From assembly GCA_964627755.1 (NCBI GenBank), contig CAZVIH010000096.1, positions 1 to 57,086 on the forward strand: a DNA stretch of 57,086 nt, in the 5' to 3' direction. The notes beneath the pieces are model-generated. The model did no database searches and was not told the origin of the DNA. It saw nothing but the letters and a program-made list of their open reading frames with translations. Source of the DNA: B10-G9 sp964627755. GTDB taxonomy: Bacteria > Chloroflexota > Anaerolineae > Anaerolineales > UBA11858. Each line of letters begins with the position of its first letter. The first letter of the stretch is position 1. Made by a program: the position numbers and the translations under genes. Below, in pieces: positions 15,364-23,371 of this stretch.

Positions 15364-16359
15364 TCAGTCTGCCCACCCACAGGTTCTTAATGAACCTGCA
15401 TCATAAAAGGTTTTTTGGTGCTGGATCTTGCCCTCACCATCCGGGGTGAGGATCAAAACTGCCTGGATCTGACAGGGGCTGCCCTGCCCATCCAAAGTGG
15501 TGATCGTAAAGGTACCTCCCTTGGAAGCCAGGACCTCGGTTTCACCGTTGGCAAAATCATCTTCCGCAAACGGGTAGGTTAATTCCCAGCTTATCTCGGG
15601 GTTCTCTGAGAGGACAGTATCAGCATAGACCCGAATTGCCTCCGGACCATAAGCAACCACACCCAACAGGGTATCCTCTACTACAGCATCCGGGGAGTAT
15701 AAGCCCAGCACGGATTCCAGGTCACCTTTGGACCAGGCAGCTGCAAAGTCCTGGAGGAAGCCTTCGTCGATTCGGTCACTGTCAAAATGATGATCATAAA
15801 ACAGACGCCAGAAGGAGATCTTCCCCTCCCGAGTTTCAAGAATGTCAAACTCAATGCCCGGATCCTCTTCCTTCCAACCTGAAGTGTTCCAGAACATCCA
15901 GGTTCCGAGACACTCATTTTGTGAGATATAAGTTGGACCGGCTTTCATTTCCCAGCGCGGGAAAGCCCTGAACATCATCTGCGCCATACCAAGTACTTCA
16001 TCAATCCCTACAAAGAGAGGTTTGCCATCAAAATGGACAATATCATCGGTGTAGACTGCCCTCAATTTTTCAGTATCTTTTGAAATCCAGGCCTCGATCT
16101 GGGCCTGATAGATCTCAGCACAGCTCTCTCCCAGGGCCAGGATCTGATCGGCTGCTGGCAGGACAACCTGCACGGTAGGATAGGGCGTGAAGGTGGGTTC
16201 AGCAGTTGGTTCTGGAAGGGGTGTATCTGTTTGAATATCAATCTGCGAAGGCTGATCTGTATCCGGGACAGGTTCGTCAGAAGGACTGCAGCCAGCAAGA
16301 ATGAGACAGGCTGCCAAAAATATTCCGGTCAAACGAAGTAATATCTTATGGTACGTCAT
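15364..16359 (-). CDS. Lipoprotein with two NTF2/SnoaL-like domains
   Basis: This 331-residue protein has a signal peptide ending in LILAGC (Cys24) and a Pro/Thr/Glu-rich linker. Two tandem SnoaL-like segments follow: YQAQIEAWISKDTEKLRAVY with DDIVHFDGKP, and FLQDFAAAWSKGDLESVLGLY with SPDAVVEDTLLG. Such domains are cone-shaped pockets that bind small ligands or act as isomerases and cyclases. No catalytic function can be assigned. It sits 20 bases after the regulator stop and 28 bases before the SGNH lipoprotein start, so the pair is probably co-expressed. Confidence 0.78.
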   Translation of the reverse strand: MTYHKILLRLTGIFLAACLILAGCSPSDEPVPDTDQPSQIDIQTDTPLPEPTAEPTFTPYPTVQVVLPAADQILALGESCAEIYQAQIEAWISKDTEKLRAVYTDDIVHFDGKPLFVGIDEVLGMAQMMFRAFPRWEMKAGPTYISQNECLGTWMFWNTSGWKEEDPGIEFDILETREGKISFWRLFYDHHFDSDRIDEGFLQDFAAAWSKGDLESVLGLYSPDAVVEDTLLGVVAYGPEAIRVYADTVLSENPEISWELTYPFAEDDFANGETEVLASKGGTFTITTLDGQGSPCQIQAVLILTPDGEGKIQHQKTFYDAGSLRTCGWAD

Positions 16360-16379
16360 TTTTTCTCCTTAGATAGTAA

Positions 16380-17495
16380 TTAACAACCACAGCTGCGGCG
16401 GATAACTAATTCTGTGTCCAGGACCACTTTTTTTCTGGATGGCTTCTTTCCTGATAAAAGCTCTTCCAGCATAATAAATGCCCGGGAACCCATCTCGGCC
16501 GCAGGCATGGATATGGTTGTTAAACCAGGAGTGACAAGGGCTGCCGCTGGGATATCGTTCGCTCCCACCAGGGCGATATCATCTGGAATCTTAAGTCCCC
16601 TGCCCTGAATGGCGCGCATAGCACCCAGTGCCAGTCGATCTGCGGCTGCCACGATAGCTTCCGGCCGTTGTGTTAGATCTAAAAGCTGATCCGCGCCATC
16701 CTGCCCGCAAGTGTCCTCAAAACAGTCAACCACAGCGGTCAGCTCTGGATCAGGTGAAAGGCCGGACGCCAGCAGGGCTTTTTCATACCCCTTGTAAAAA
16801 GGCATCACATTGGGCCATTCCAGGGGAGGTGTGATCAAACCGATCCGCCGGTAGCCGTGAGTCAGGAGGTGTTCTGCAGCCTGGCAGCCTGCATATTCCA
16901 GATCAATCAGCACCTGGTAGCCGGGTATGTCCGGCATATCTACCGAGATAATGGGGGGATATTTTTTCAACAAGCCAGGGTTCTCAAGCAGGGACGGCAG
17001 AGCCAGGCCTGTAATGATAAAACCATCGACGTGGCGAGAAAGCAGCTGGTTGAAATAAGACTCAGCCAGAAAAGGATTGTCAAAGGCATAACAAAAGATC
17101 GGGAAATAACCCCGGTCCAGGGCCTCTCTTTGAATGGTCTGGACATATGGGGAATAAAAAGAAACCGGGGTGGGCAGGATCACCCCAATCAGTCGGCTGG
17201 TTCTGTCCACACTCACCGCAGCCAGCGCTTCCGGATCATATGCAAGTACTTCTGTCCCCCTGCGGGTCCTGATCGATACCAGGCTGTTGGCTTCTAAACG
17301 CTGGTAAGCCTGGCGGACTGTGTGCATATGAACCCCCAGCTGCTCTGCCAGCTCCCGCATGGGAGGAAGCAGATCTCCTTCGCTTAACTCCCCACTGGCA
17401 ATCAGCCAGGTGATCTGCTGGCTCAACTGAGCAATCAGGGAAATATCCGAATCCGGATTAAGCTGTATACTCTTAAAGGTTGAGAACAAAGCCAT
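16380..17495 (-). CDS. GntR-LacI hybrid transcriptional regulator (AraR-like architecture)
   Basis: Residues 15-85 form a GntR-type winged helix (SGELSEGDLLPPMRELAEQL, HTVRQAYQRLEAN). From about residue 100 there is a LacI/periplasmic-binding-fold domain (LIGVILPTPVSFYSPYVQTI; HVDGFIITG; IALVGANDIPAAALVTPGLT). This is the arrangement of the arabinose repressor AraR and relatives, which release DNA when they bind a sugar. The protein ends VIRRSCGC. It is the first gene of an operon with two lipoproteins and has a perfect 34-bp inverted repeat over its own promoter. The inducer is unknown. Confidence 0.9.
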   Translation of the reverse strand: MALFSTFKSIQLNPDSDISLIAQLSQQITWLIASGELSEGDLLPPMRELAEQLGVHMHTVRQAYQRLEANSLVSIRTRRGTEVLAYDPEALAAVSVDRTSRLIGVILPTPVSFYSPYVQTIQREALDRGYFPIFCYAFDNPFLAESYFNQLLSRHVDGFIITGLALPSLLENPGLLKKYPPIISVDMPDIPGYQVLIDLEYAGCQAAEHLLTHGYRRIGLITPPLEWPNVMPFYKGYEKALLASGLSPDPELTAVVDCFEDTCGQDGADQLLDLTQRPEAIVAAADRLALGAMRAIQGRGLKIPDDIALVGANDIPAAALVTPGLTTISMPAAEMGSRAFIMLEELLSGKKPSRKKVVLDTELVIRRSCGC

Positions 17496-17507
17496 AAGTT
17501 ACTATTG

Positions 17508-17541
17508 TTATAATTGTTATATAGTTATATAACAATTATAA
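17508..17541. promoter_or_regulatory. Perfect 34-bp inverted-repeat operator
   Basis: Arms of 15 bases (TTATAATTGTTATAT at 17508-17522 and its exact reverse complement at 17527-17541) flank the 4-base centre AGTT. The half site TTGTTATA is also directly repeated just to the left (17505-17521). The site lies 12 bases upstream of the regulator ATG and contains its -10 hexamer, which predicts tight autorepression by the hybrid regulator. Confidence 0.85.
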
Positions 17542-17562
17542 AGATAAATCCCGTGTTGTCAA
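17535..17562 (-). promoter_or_regulatory. Promoter of the GntR-LacI regulator/lipoprotein operon
   Basis: Minus-strand TTGACA (17557-17562) and TATAAT (17535-17540) are both consensus, with a 16-base spacer. The -10 lies inside the right arm of the inverted repeat. Confidence 0.8.
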
Positions 17563-17633
17563 TAATTCAGTAAACAGAAAAATGGGATCTGTCAGGATCC
17601 CTATTCCGCGGTCAATTTTGTTCCGGCAGTACC

Positions 17634-17663
17634 TTGCCAAAAAGCTGTCAGAGCGATTAAGAT
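17634..17663 (+). promoter_or_regulatory. Possible promoter giving a leaderless message
   Basis: TTGCCA (17634-17639), an 18-base spacer and TAAGAT (17658-17663) place initiation at or next to the ATG at 17669. There is no Shine-Dalgarno at proper spacing, since AGGG lies only one base from the ATG. The match is moderate. Confidence 0.45.
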
Positions 17664-17668
17664 AGGGT

Positions 17669-20047
17669 ATGCCCAGCCGCGCCCTAAAAGTACTCTCAGT
17701 CAGCGACAGGATAGATTCCGAACTGCTTGAGGAAAAAACCTATCAAAAATTCAAGGACATCGATCTGATCCTGTCCTGCGGTGATCTGCCTTATTACCAT
17801 ATCGAAAAACTGTTTCAGCTTTATGAGGTCCCGGTTCTATATGTGCGGGGCAATCACGATCCGCGGGTGGAATACGGGAAAAGCGGACCGCTTTACGGAC
17901 CGAGGGGAGCGATCGATCTCCACAACCGGATAGTGGTGTTAAACGATTTGATCTTCGCCGGATTCGAAGGTTCACTACCCTATAAAGAAGGTCCTTTTTT
18001 ACACAGTCAAAGCGAAATGTGGCGCTTCGTTCTTGGTATGGTTCCCAGATTATTGTGGAGCAGACTGCGCTTCGGGCGTTATCTTGACGTTGTAGTAACA
18101 CACTCACCACCCAGGGGCATCCATGACAAGCACAACAATGTACATGGAGGTTATTATGCCTTCCGCTGGTTGATTAAAATCTTCAAGCCAACCTATTTTT
18201 TCCACGGGCATATTCATGTCTACACTGAAGATGAGGTAATTGAGACTGTGGTAGGAAAAACCAAGGTCATCAACACCTACGGCCACCGCAAGGGCCTGCT
18301 GCGTCCCGACCAGCACCATTACACACATAAAGAAAGACCGTATATTCCATCCCTGGCAGACACAGCGGAGGACTTCCGCGATGCCCGGCGGCGGGGTGCG
18401 CTTGAAAATATCTGGAGCACCCTGACAGGATCCGCCAAACATTTAATTCAGTTCCAGCAGGTTGAGGAACAGCTGCACTACGATCAGGCTGCCAAGTTAG
18501 GACTGGTGGATATACCTCTGGATGCCATTGTAGGCAGCGTCAGCCGCCCCAATGATTTCACCCGCAAATTCTTTCCCCGGGAAGCGGTGGATCCCGGACG
18601 ATGGCAGCGCGTAAAAAAAGTCATGGACCAGGCTATCCGTCCGATCGAGGTCTACCAGATCGACCAGGCCTATTTTGTACTGGACGGTAACCACCGGGTC
18701 TCTGTAGCCCGCCAGCGCGGCATGACCCACATCCCGGCTTACGTTACCAAGATCGAGAGCTCTATACCTCTTACACCTGAAGATGATGTGGACGACCTGA
18801 TCATCAAAAACCAGCAAGTCCACTTTCGGAAAGATACGGGGTTGGAGGAACTCCGGCCTGATCTGGAATTTGCCACCAGTTTCCCCGGCGGCTACCAGCA
18901 GCTCCGGGAGCAGATCAACACCTATCAGTTCAATCTGGATCTATGGCATCATTATCCCTACTCGTTTAAAGAAGCGGCTGAAAACTGGGTGGAAGAAGTT
19001 TATCTCCCTATTCTACAAACTGTCTCACAATCTGGTTTGCTGCGTGATTTCCCGGAACGCACACCCACCGATCTTTATATTTGGCTGACCCAATATCAAA
19101 AAGAGATCAGCCAGGAGTACGGATGGGAGATAGAACCTGCCGAAGCGGTAGACAGCCTGGCAGCAGCTTACGGCAACCGCTTGATCCAGCGCTGGAAGAG
19201 ATTTCGCAAAAAGCTTTTTCCCTGGGCAGCCACCCAGCAGGGAGAGATCGGGGACTGGCGTCGAACCCACCTCATGCCCCGTAAGAAAGGACAGATCTTC
19301 TCAGCCATCCTGGTCGCTTTCAACGGTAGAGATAGCGGCTGGAAAGCCCTGGAGCAAGCCATCATCATCGCGTCAATAGAGGATAGCAGCATCGCAGCTA
19401 TCCATATAGATCAGGATGATTCCGGGCTGACTATGAACGACCAGAAACTTAAGGCTGATTTCCGAAACAGAATACATAATCAGAAGCTAAAAGCAAAACT
19501 GTATTTTGAGGATGGTGAGGTCCTGGGTACACTCACTCAAAGAGCCTTGTGGAATGATTTACTTATCTTTAGCCTGGAACATCCTCCCGGGGACCATCTG
19601 ACTGCCAGGCTTCGATCAAGGATCCGTGCACTGGTGCAAAGCTGTCCCCGCCCCCTGCTGGCAGTACCCGCTGTCACGGAAATGAAACACGGGTTATTAG
19701 CCTTTGACGGCAGTCCCAAAGCTACCGAAGCGCTCTATTTGGCAGCCTATTTGGCAGAAAAATGGGGAGTAAAACTCACAGTGGTAACAGCTCCAGAAGA
19801 CAGCGCCTCCCGGACCAACCCCCTGGTAAAAGCCCGGGAATATCTGGAAGCGCGGGAAATTCCAGCCGAGTTCTATTCCGAGATCGGGTCACCTGCCGAT
19901 GTGATCTTAAAAACGAAAGAGTCCCGGGGATGTGACTTCCTAATCGTGGGCGGCTATGGATACCAACCGATCATGGAAGCTCTATTTGGCAGCACCCTGG
20001 ATGCCCTACTGCGCAGATCTGAAGTTCCCATCTTGATTTGCCACTGA
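17669..20047 (+). CDS. Metallophosphoesterase / ParB-like / tandem UspA fusion protein
   Basis: This 792-residue soluble protein has four regions. Residues 5-215 are a calcineurin-like phosphoesterase: SVSD with Asp13, CGD (37-39), GNHD (61-64), THSPP (His145) and HGHIH (179-183), so the metal ligands are present. Residues about 275-365 form a ParB/sulfiredoxin-like domain with VLDGNHRVSVAR (338-348). Residues about 390-515 are a helical region in the style of DUF4032. Residues 543-670 and 674-792 are UspA-type domains. The second keeps the ATP motif G-x2-G-x9-GS (761-775); the first lacks it. The combination suggests a nucleotide-sensing stress protein that hydrolyses a nucleotide or phosphoester. 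No substrate can be named. ygbA follows 46 bases downstream. Confidence 0.85.
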   Translation: MPSRALKVLSVSDRIDSELLEEKTYQKFKDIDLILSCGDLPYYHIEKLFQLYEVPVLYVRGNHDPRVEYGKSGPLYGPRGAIDLHNRIVVLNDLIFAGFEGSLPYKEGPFLHSQSEMWRFVLGMVPRLLWSRLRFGRYLDVVVTHSPPRGIHDKHNNVHGGYYAFRWLIKIFKPTYFFHGHIHVYTEDEVIETVVGKTKVINTYGHRKGLLRPDQHHYTHKERPYIPSLADTAEDFRDARRRGALENIWSTLTGSAKHLIQFQQVEEQLHYDQAAKLGLVDIPLDAIVGSVSRPNDFTRKFFPREAVDPGRWQRVKKVMDQAIRPIEVYQIDQAYFVLDGNHRVSVARQRGMTHIPAYVTKIESSIPLTPEDDVDDLIIKNQQVHFRKDTGLEELRPDLEFATSFPGGYQQLREQINTYQFNLDLWHHYPYSFKEAAENWVEEVYLPILQTVSQSGLLRDFPERTPTDLYIWLTQYQKEISQEYGWEIEPAEAVDSLAAAYGNRLIQRWKRFRKKLFPWAATQQGEIGDWRRTHLMPRKKGQIFSAILVAFNGRDSGWKALEQAIIIASIEDSSIAAIHIDQDDSGLTMNDQKLKADFRNRIHNQKLKAKLYFEDGEVLGTLTQRALWNDLLIFSLEHPPGDHLTARLRSRIRALVQSCPRPLLAVPAVTEMKHGLLAFDGSPKATEALYLAAYLAEKWGVKLTVVTAPEDSASRTNPLVKAREYLEAREIPAEFYSEIGSPADVILKTKESRGCDFLIVGGYGYQPIMEALFGSTLDALLRRSEVPILICH

Positions 20048-20093
20048 TACCAAGACAAGATATTCTTTCTTATTAGAGTTTTTTAGAGGTTGA

Positions 20094-20396
20094 ATGATCG
20101 AATTATCCCAGGAAAGAGAAATCGTGCGGGCGATGATCCGCCTGTACTGCCGTAAAAATCACACTCCCGATCCACTATGTGAAGAGTGCTCCCAGCTCTG
20201 GTTCTATGTGGATGAGCGCCTGGAAAAATGCCCCTACGGCTTTGAAAAACCCACCTGCCAAAATTGCACCGTACACTGCTACAAACCTGAAATGCGCCAG
20301 CGCATCAAGGAAATTATGCGCTACTCCGGACCGAGCATGATCTGGCACCATCCCGTTATGGCAATCCGGCATTTGATCCACAACCGAAGATCCTAA
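20094..20396 (+). CDS. ygbA: YgbA-family protein (nitrosative-stress-associated, Cys-rich)
   Basis: This 100-residue protein matches the YgbA/'nitrous oxide-stimulated promoter' family along its whole length. It has EREIVRAMIRLYCRKNH, CEECSQL, KCPYG, KPTCQNCTVHCYKPEMR and RYSGPSMIWHHPVMAIRHLI. The seven conserved cysteines suggest a metal or iron-sulfur site. In enterobacteria ygbA is induced by nitric oxide under NsrR. AGAGG precedes the ATG. Its position after the UspA fusion gene hints at a shared stress response. Confidence 0.9.
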   Translation: MIELSQEREIVRAMIRLYCRKNHTPDPLCEECSQLWFYVDERLEKCPYGFEKPTCQNCTVHCYKPEMRQRIKEIMRYSGPSMIWHHPVMAIRHLIHNRRS

Positions 20397-20550
20397 GGTT
20401 ATATAAAAGATGTGGGGCCTTGGGGAATCATGCCGGAACAATTGGGGCAGCAGTTGTAGCTCAACGAAGGTTGGAATCTACTTAAGGGCACCAGAACCTA
20501 ACCACTTCCACTTTCTTGGGGGATAAAAATCCTCACGTATTAATTGATAG

Positions 20551-20880
20551 TTAGCTGGTCCAATCTGCACCATCATAATAACGGGTACCCCGATGGCCTT
20601 TCCTAGGAAATGGCTTTCCTAGTTTTTCCCCTGGGGTCTTTACGAAGATCAAACTTCGCGGTTTCCCAGACTGGGGGTTAACTGCACCAGGCTCAATGCG
20701 GATGATCTGGCAGCGTCCCACCAGCATATCCTGCCAGATTGTGTAAACGTAATCACCGACTTTCAGGCGGGATGGTTTGCCCGCCATATGAAATTCGTAT
20801 TCCCCTCCTCTTCCGCTGTATAAGGCTTCAACTGCTTCTTCACCATGTTTTTGGGGGATTGTTTTTGTTATACCGCTCAT
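20551..20880 (-). CDS. Uncharacterised small protein, PUA/ASCH-like features
   Basis: This 109-residue protein is not confidently recognised. The central stretch LKVGDYVYTIWQDMLVGRCQ with IIRIEPG resembles the strand pattern of PUA/ASCH-fold domains, in which a G-D-x-V turn and a polar pocket bind nucleobases. The C-terminus is basic (PFPRKGHRGTRYYDG). It is a single gene with AGGAGAAAATCATG upstream. From 20397 to 20550 I see nothing beyond sequence with no evident gene. Coding status is supported by the clean ribosome site and length. Confidence 0.55.
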   Translation of the reverse strand: MSGITKTIPQKHGEEAVEALYSGRGGEYEFHMAGKPSRLKVGDYVYTIWQDMLVGRCQIIRIEPGAVNPQSGKPRSLIFVKTPGEKLGKPFPRKGHRGTRYYDGADWTS

Positions 20881-21028
20881 GATTTTCTCCTACAGACTAT
20901 ACAGAAATCCAGCTCAATTTAAATAGATTTACCTGAATCCTATTATAGATCCACAAGTATCCTTATACATCGAGTTTCTACGTCAGATGATTCTAATCTA
21001 AAACAAAAAAACACTTATTCAAAGATAA

Positions 21029-21058
21029 AAACCGCTCAGGATCTATCCTGGGCGGTTT
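21029..21058 (-). terminator. Rho-independent terminator after tRNA-Arg
   Basis: A 13-bp stem with one mismatch (AAACCGCTCAGGA / TCCTGGGCGGTTT) is followed on the minus strand by TTTTTATCTTT. It starts four bases after the end of the tRNA gene. Confidence 0.85.
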
Positions 21059-21061
21059 GTG

Positions 21062-21135
21062 TACCCCGGGAGGGAGTCGAACCCACAACCTATGCTTTAG
21101 GAGAGCATCGCTCTATCCTATTGAGCTACCGGGGT
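21062..21135 (-). tRNA. tRNA-Arg (anticodon CCT)
   Basis: Read on the minus strand, a 7-bp acceptor stem (ACCCCGG/CCGGGGT) closes a cloverleaf. The D arm is GCTC...GAGC. The anticodon stem is ATGCT/AGCAT with loop CTCCTAA, giving anticodon CCT for codon AGG. The T arm contains TTCGACT and has one stem mismatch. The CCA end is not encoded, and A precedes the 3' end as discriminator. It has its own promoter and terminator. Confidence 0.95.
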
Positions 21136-21143
21136 GTGGGGAA

Positions 21144-21172
21144 ATTATAGCATCCCCTGATACCTCAGACAA
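21144..21172 (-). promoter_or_regulatory. tRNA-Arg promoter
   Basis: Minus-strand TTGTCT (21167-21172), 17-base spacer, TATAAT (21144-21149), about eight bases before the tRNA 5' end. The rest of the gap to 21323 shows no gene. Confidence 0.75.
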
Positions 21173-21323
21173 GTAACCCTAAATACGTTTGACCTTGGGC
21201 AGGTTTAAACAGTCAAAATTTTGATCTTCGCTAGCTTCAGCTTTAGTATTCAAACGTTTAATCCTTTTTACTTTCTTACCTACCAACTTTTGGCCTGCAA
21301 CTTTCCAACGGAATTAGCTGTAC

Positions 21324-21329
21324 TACAAT
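21324..21329 (+). promoter_or_regulatory. -10 element just upstream of the sigma-factor ATG
   Basis: TACAAT lies six bases before the ATG at 21336, so transcription would start at the start codon. No Shine-Dalgarno is present in the intervening ATAGAC. The -35 region (around CTTTCC or TTGGCC) is not convincing. Confidence 0.45.
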
Positions 21330-21335
21330 ATAGAC

Positions 21336-21887
21336 ATGGCTAGTTCCGGGGAGCAAGCATTAATCAGGAAGGTGAAAAAAGGCGATCTGGATGCCTACGG
21401 GGCTATCGTCCAGGATTACCAGTCTTCTGTTTTTAATGTCTGCTGCCGCATCCTGGGAAACCGCCAGGAGGCTGAGGACCTGACTCAGGAAGCTTTCCTG
21501 AGGGCTTTCCATCAGATCGCCAGTTTTGACCTCAGCCGGCCATTTGGCCCCTGGATGCGCACCGTGGCAGCCAACCTGTGTTACAACCACCTCAAACGGT
21601 CACGGCTGAATCGGGTTCCGCTAGAAGATGAAAGGGATACGATCAAGGATAATACAATATATGGACCAGAAGGAGCTTTGGAGATCAATCAAGAACATCA
21701 AGCCCTCTATCGGGCCATCTGGGAACTGCCGGACATGCAGCGTATAGCCCTGGAACTGCGCCATTTCCAGGGATTATCGTACAAGGAAATGGCTCATGCC
21801 CTGAACCTGCCCTTGAATACTGTCCGCAGTCACCTCTACAGGGGGCGCCAGAAATTGGCGGAGCTGCTGGAGGAAAAAAATGAATAA
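21336..21887 (+). CDS. ECF-subfamily RNA polymerase sigma factor
   Basis: This 183-residue protein has sigma region 2 (ILGNRQEAEDLTQEAFLRAF; PFGPWMRTVAANLCYNHLKR) and region 4 (LPDMQRIALELRHFQGLSYK, LNTVRSHLYRGRQKL), the RpoE/SigW-like ECF plan. It overlaps by eight bases a gene for a zinc-finger anti-sigma protein, the usual pairing. The signal that frees the sigma factor is not evident. The message may be leaderless. Confidence 0.93.
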   Translation: MASSGEQALIRKVKKGDLDAYGAIVQDYQSSVFNVCCRILGNRQEAEDLTQEAFLRAFHQIASFDLSRPFGPWMRTVAANLCYNHLKRSRLNRVPLEDERDTIKDNTIYGPEGALEINQEHQALYRAIWELPDMQRIALELRHFQGLSYKEMAHALNLPLNTVRSHLYRGRQKLAELLEEKNE

Positions 21888-22476
21888 AGGTACTGAACAT
21901 ATCTCAAACGATATACTGCAGGCTTACCTGGATCAAGATCTAAACCAAACCGAACTTCAGAAGGTCAAAATCCATCTGAACCAGTGCCCCACTTGCCGGG
22001 AAGAATTAACCCGCCTGGAAAGTGTCCTCACTAAACTGGAAAGCTTACCGGTTCTGAAGTTGGAAAAGGATCTCACAAGCTCTGTGCTGACCCAGCTCCG
22101 GGAAGAATCAAAGCTCTCTCAGGGCATCACCTGGACCCTCTTGCTGGAAGCACTGAGTGCCGGCACAGTGATCAGCCTGCTGATCCCTGCCGTGCGGGCT
22201 GCTGCCTGGCTGCCTGAGCTGGCTGACACTCACGCAGAAATCCGGGCCGCGGTCAATATCTTCCTGACCCAGCTGGCCAGCAGCTGGCTGGTATGGTGGG
22301 CCGGGTGGCAATTGAATATTAAGCAAACGGCCAAATCCCTTTCCAGCACCATTTTTTTCCCAGGCAGCGAGTTCTCACCCTGGATCCTGATCCTGGCTGC
22401 CGGCGGAATTGGTATTTTGGCTAACTACATCCTGCTGCGTTCCAATCCCATCCGCAGCCGAAATCACAAGTTTTAA
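21880..22476 (+). CDS. Anti-sigma factor with zf-HC2 domain and membrane segments
   Basis: The N-terminal H-x-x-x-D-I-L-QAYLDQDL, then HLNQCPTCREEL is the ZAS/zf-HC2 metal-binding anti-sigma domain (His, Cys-x-x-Cys). The C-terminal half has hydrophobic segments near residues 85-115, 125-145 and 168-188, so the protein anchors the sigma factor at the membrane. The overlap with the sigma gene implies balanced synthesis. Total length is 198 residues. Confidence 0.9.
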   Translation: MNKGTEHISNDILQAYLDQDLNQTELQKVKIHLNQCPTCREELTRLESVLTKLESLPVLKLEKDLTSSVLTQLREESKLSQGITWTLLLEALSAGTVISLLIPAVRAAAWLPELADTHAEIRAAVNIFLTQLASSWLVWWAGWQLNIKQTAKSLSSTIFFPGSEFSPWILILAAGGIGILANYILLRSNPIRSRNHKF

Positions 22477-22492
22477 AATTGAGGAGGATCTC

Positions 22493-22993
22493 ATGGAAAC
22501 CATATCTATCATTTTGATCTCGATCCTGGCCCTGATTACCCTGCTGGCCAGCCTGATCTTTATTCGGGGGTTATTTCCAATTCGGGTCAACAAGATCCAG
22601 CGCACCCTGGCAAGCAACTGGAAAAGATCTTTCTGGCTGGGATTGGTCAATACAGTCCTGATCACAATTTTTATCTTCGGGTTTGGCGCATTGGGCAACG
22701 GCAGCCCCATCTTTTATATCCCGGCCTTTGCAATGTACGGAGCTTTCCTGGTTGGACTTTTATTCGGCCTGTCTGCCTTTATTCAGATCTTGGGAGAAGG
22801 GCTTTTTCCGGATCTGAATCCAGTCAAGCGCGACGTCAGGGCGGGAGCGGTCTTACTGCTCACTTCCCTGCTGCCATTTGTGGGCTGGTTCCTTTTATTC
22901 CCCTATGTGGTCAGCCTGAGTGTTGGCGCTGTAGTGATCACACTTTTCCAGAATAGGAAAAAGAGGGAGATGAAAGTGGATCTGGAAGCCTAA
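22493..22993 (+). CDS. Multi-pass membrane protein linked to the ECF sigma pair
   Basis: GAGGAGG six bases before the ATG at 22493 fixes the start and gives 166 residues. Four hydrophobic segments are visible (residues about 4-25, 47-66, 70-95 and 115-145), with a cationic loop after the first (RVNKIQRTLASNWKR) and a cationic tail (NRKKREMK). No family is recognised. It follows the anti-sigma gene closely and could be part of the same stress module. Confidence 0.8.
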   Translation: METISIILISILALITLLASLIFIRGLFPIRVNKIQRTLASNWKRSFWLGLVNTVLITIFIFGFGALGNGSPIFYIPAFAMYGAFLVGLLFGLSAFIQILGEGLFPDLNPVKRDVRAGAVLLLTSLLPFVGWFLLFPYVVSLSVGAVVITLFQNRKKREMKVDLEA

Positions 22994-23016
22994 ACAGGCT
23001 TCTTGTATCGAAATAT

Positions 23017-23050
23017 ACTCCCGGAGTTTATCAGCTCCGGGAGTTTTCAT
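23017..23050 (+). terminator. Rho-independent terminator of the sigma-factor operon
   Basis: A perfect 10-bp stem (ACTCCCGGAG / CTCCGGGAGT) with an 8-base loop is followed by TTTCATTT. Confidence 0.85.
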
Positions 23051-23155
23051 TTAATGAAATGCAACTTTCTAAAGCCTAACCTTGTATACCCCCATAGATG
23101 AATAAATCAGCGGGAGTTTATATCCACTCCCAATTCCAATTTCATGGAGTAAATC

Positions 23156-23230
23156 ATGGCAAATGTTGGACGCGATTCTTGGCAGTTTGGTCCTGGTTGG
23201 GCTTATCCGGCCCTGTTAACAGCCTGGTGA
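23156..23230 (+). CDS. Possible 24-residue small ORF
   Basis: In the 378-base gap from 22994 to 23371, GGAG six bases upstream precedes an ATG opening a frame of 24 codons (MANVGRDSWQFGPGWAYPAL and four more) closed by TGA. It is rich in Trp and Gly. It could be a leader peptide, a small secreted peptide, or chance. A weak inverted repeat (GGGAGT/ACTCCC) lies at 23112-23131. Nothing else is evident in this gap. Confidence 0.3.
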   Translation: MANVGRDSWQFGPGWAYPALLTAW

Positions 23231-23371
23231 CTGCTATTCCCTGATAAGGCTGAATCAACCTGGGTCCGGATTTCGGAAAAGCCAACAAAGGATCCAGGTA
23301 TTGGCCTCCGGACCGGAGTTCTGTCACCCCCCGCCATCCAATAGCGCAAAATATATAGATATAGGAATCCT

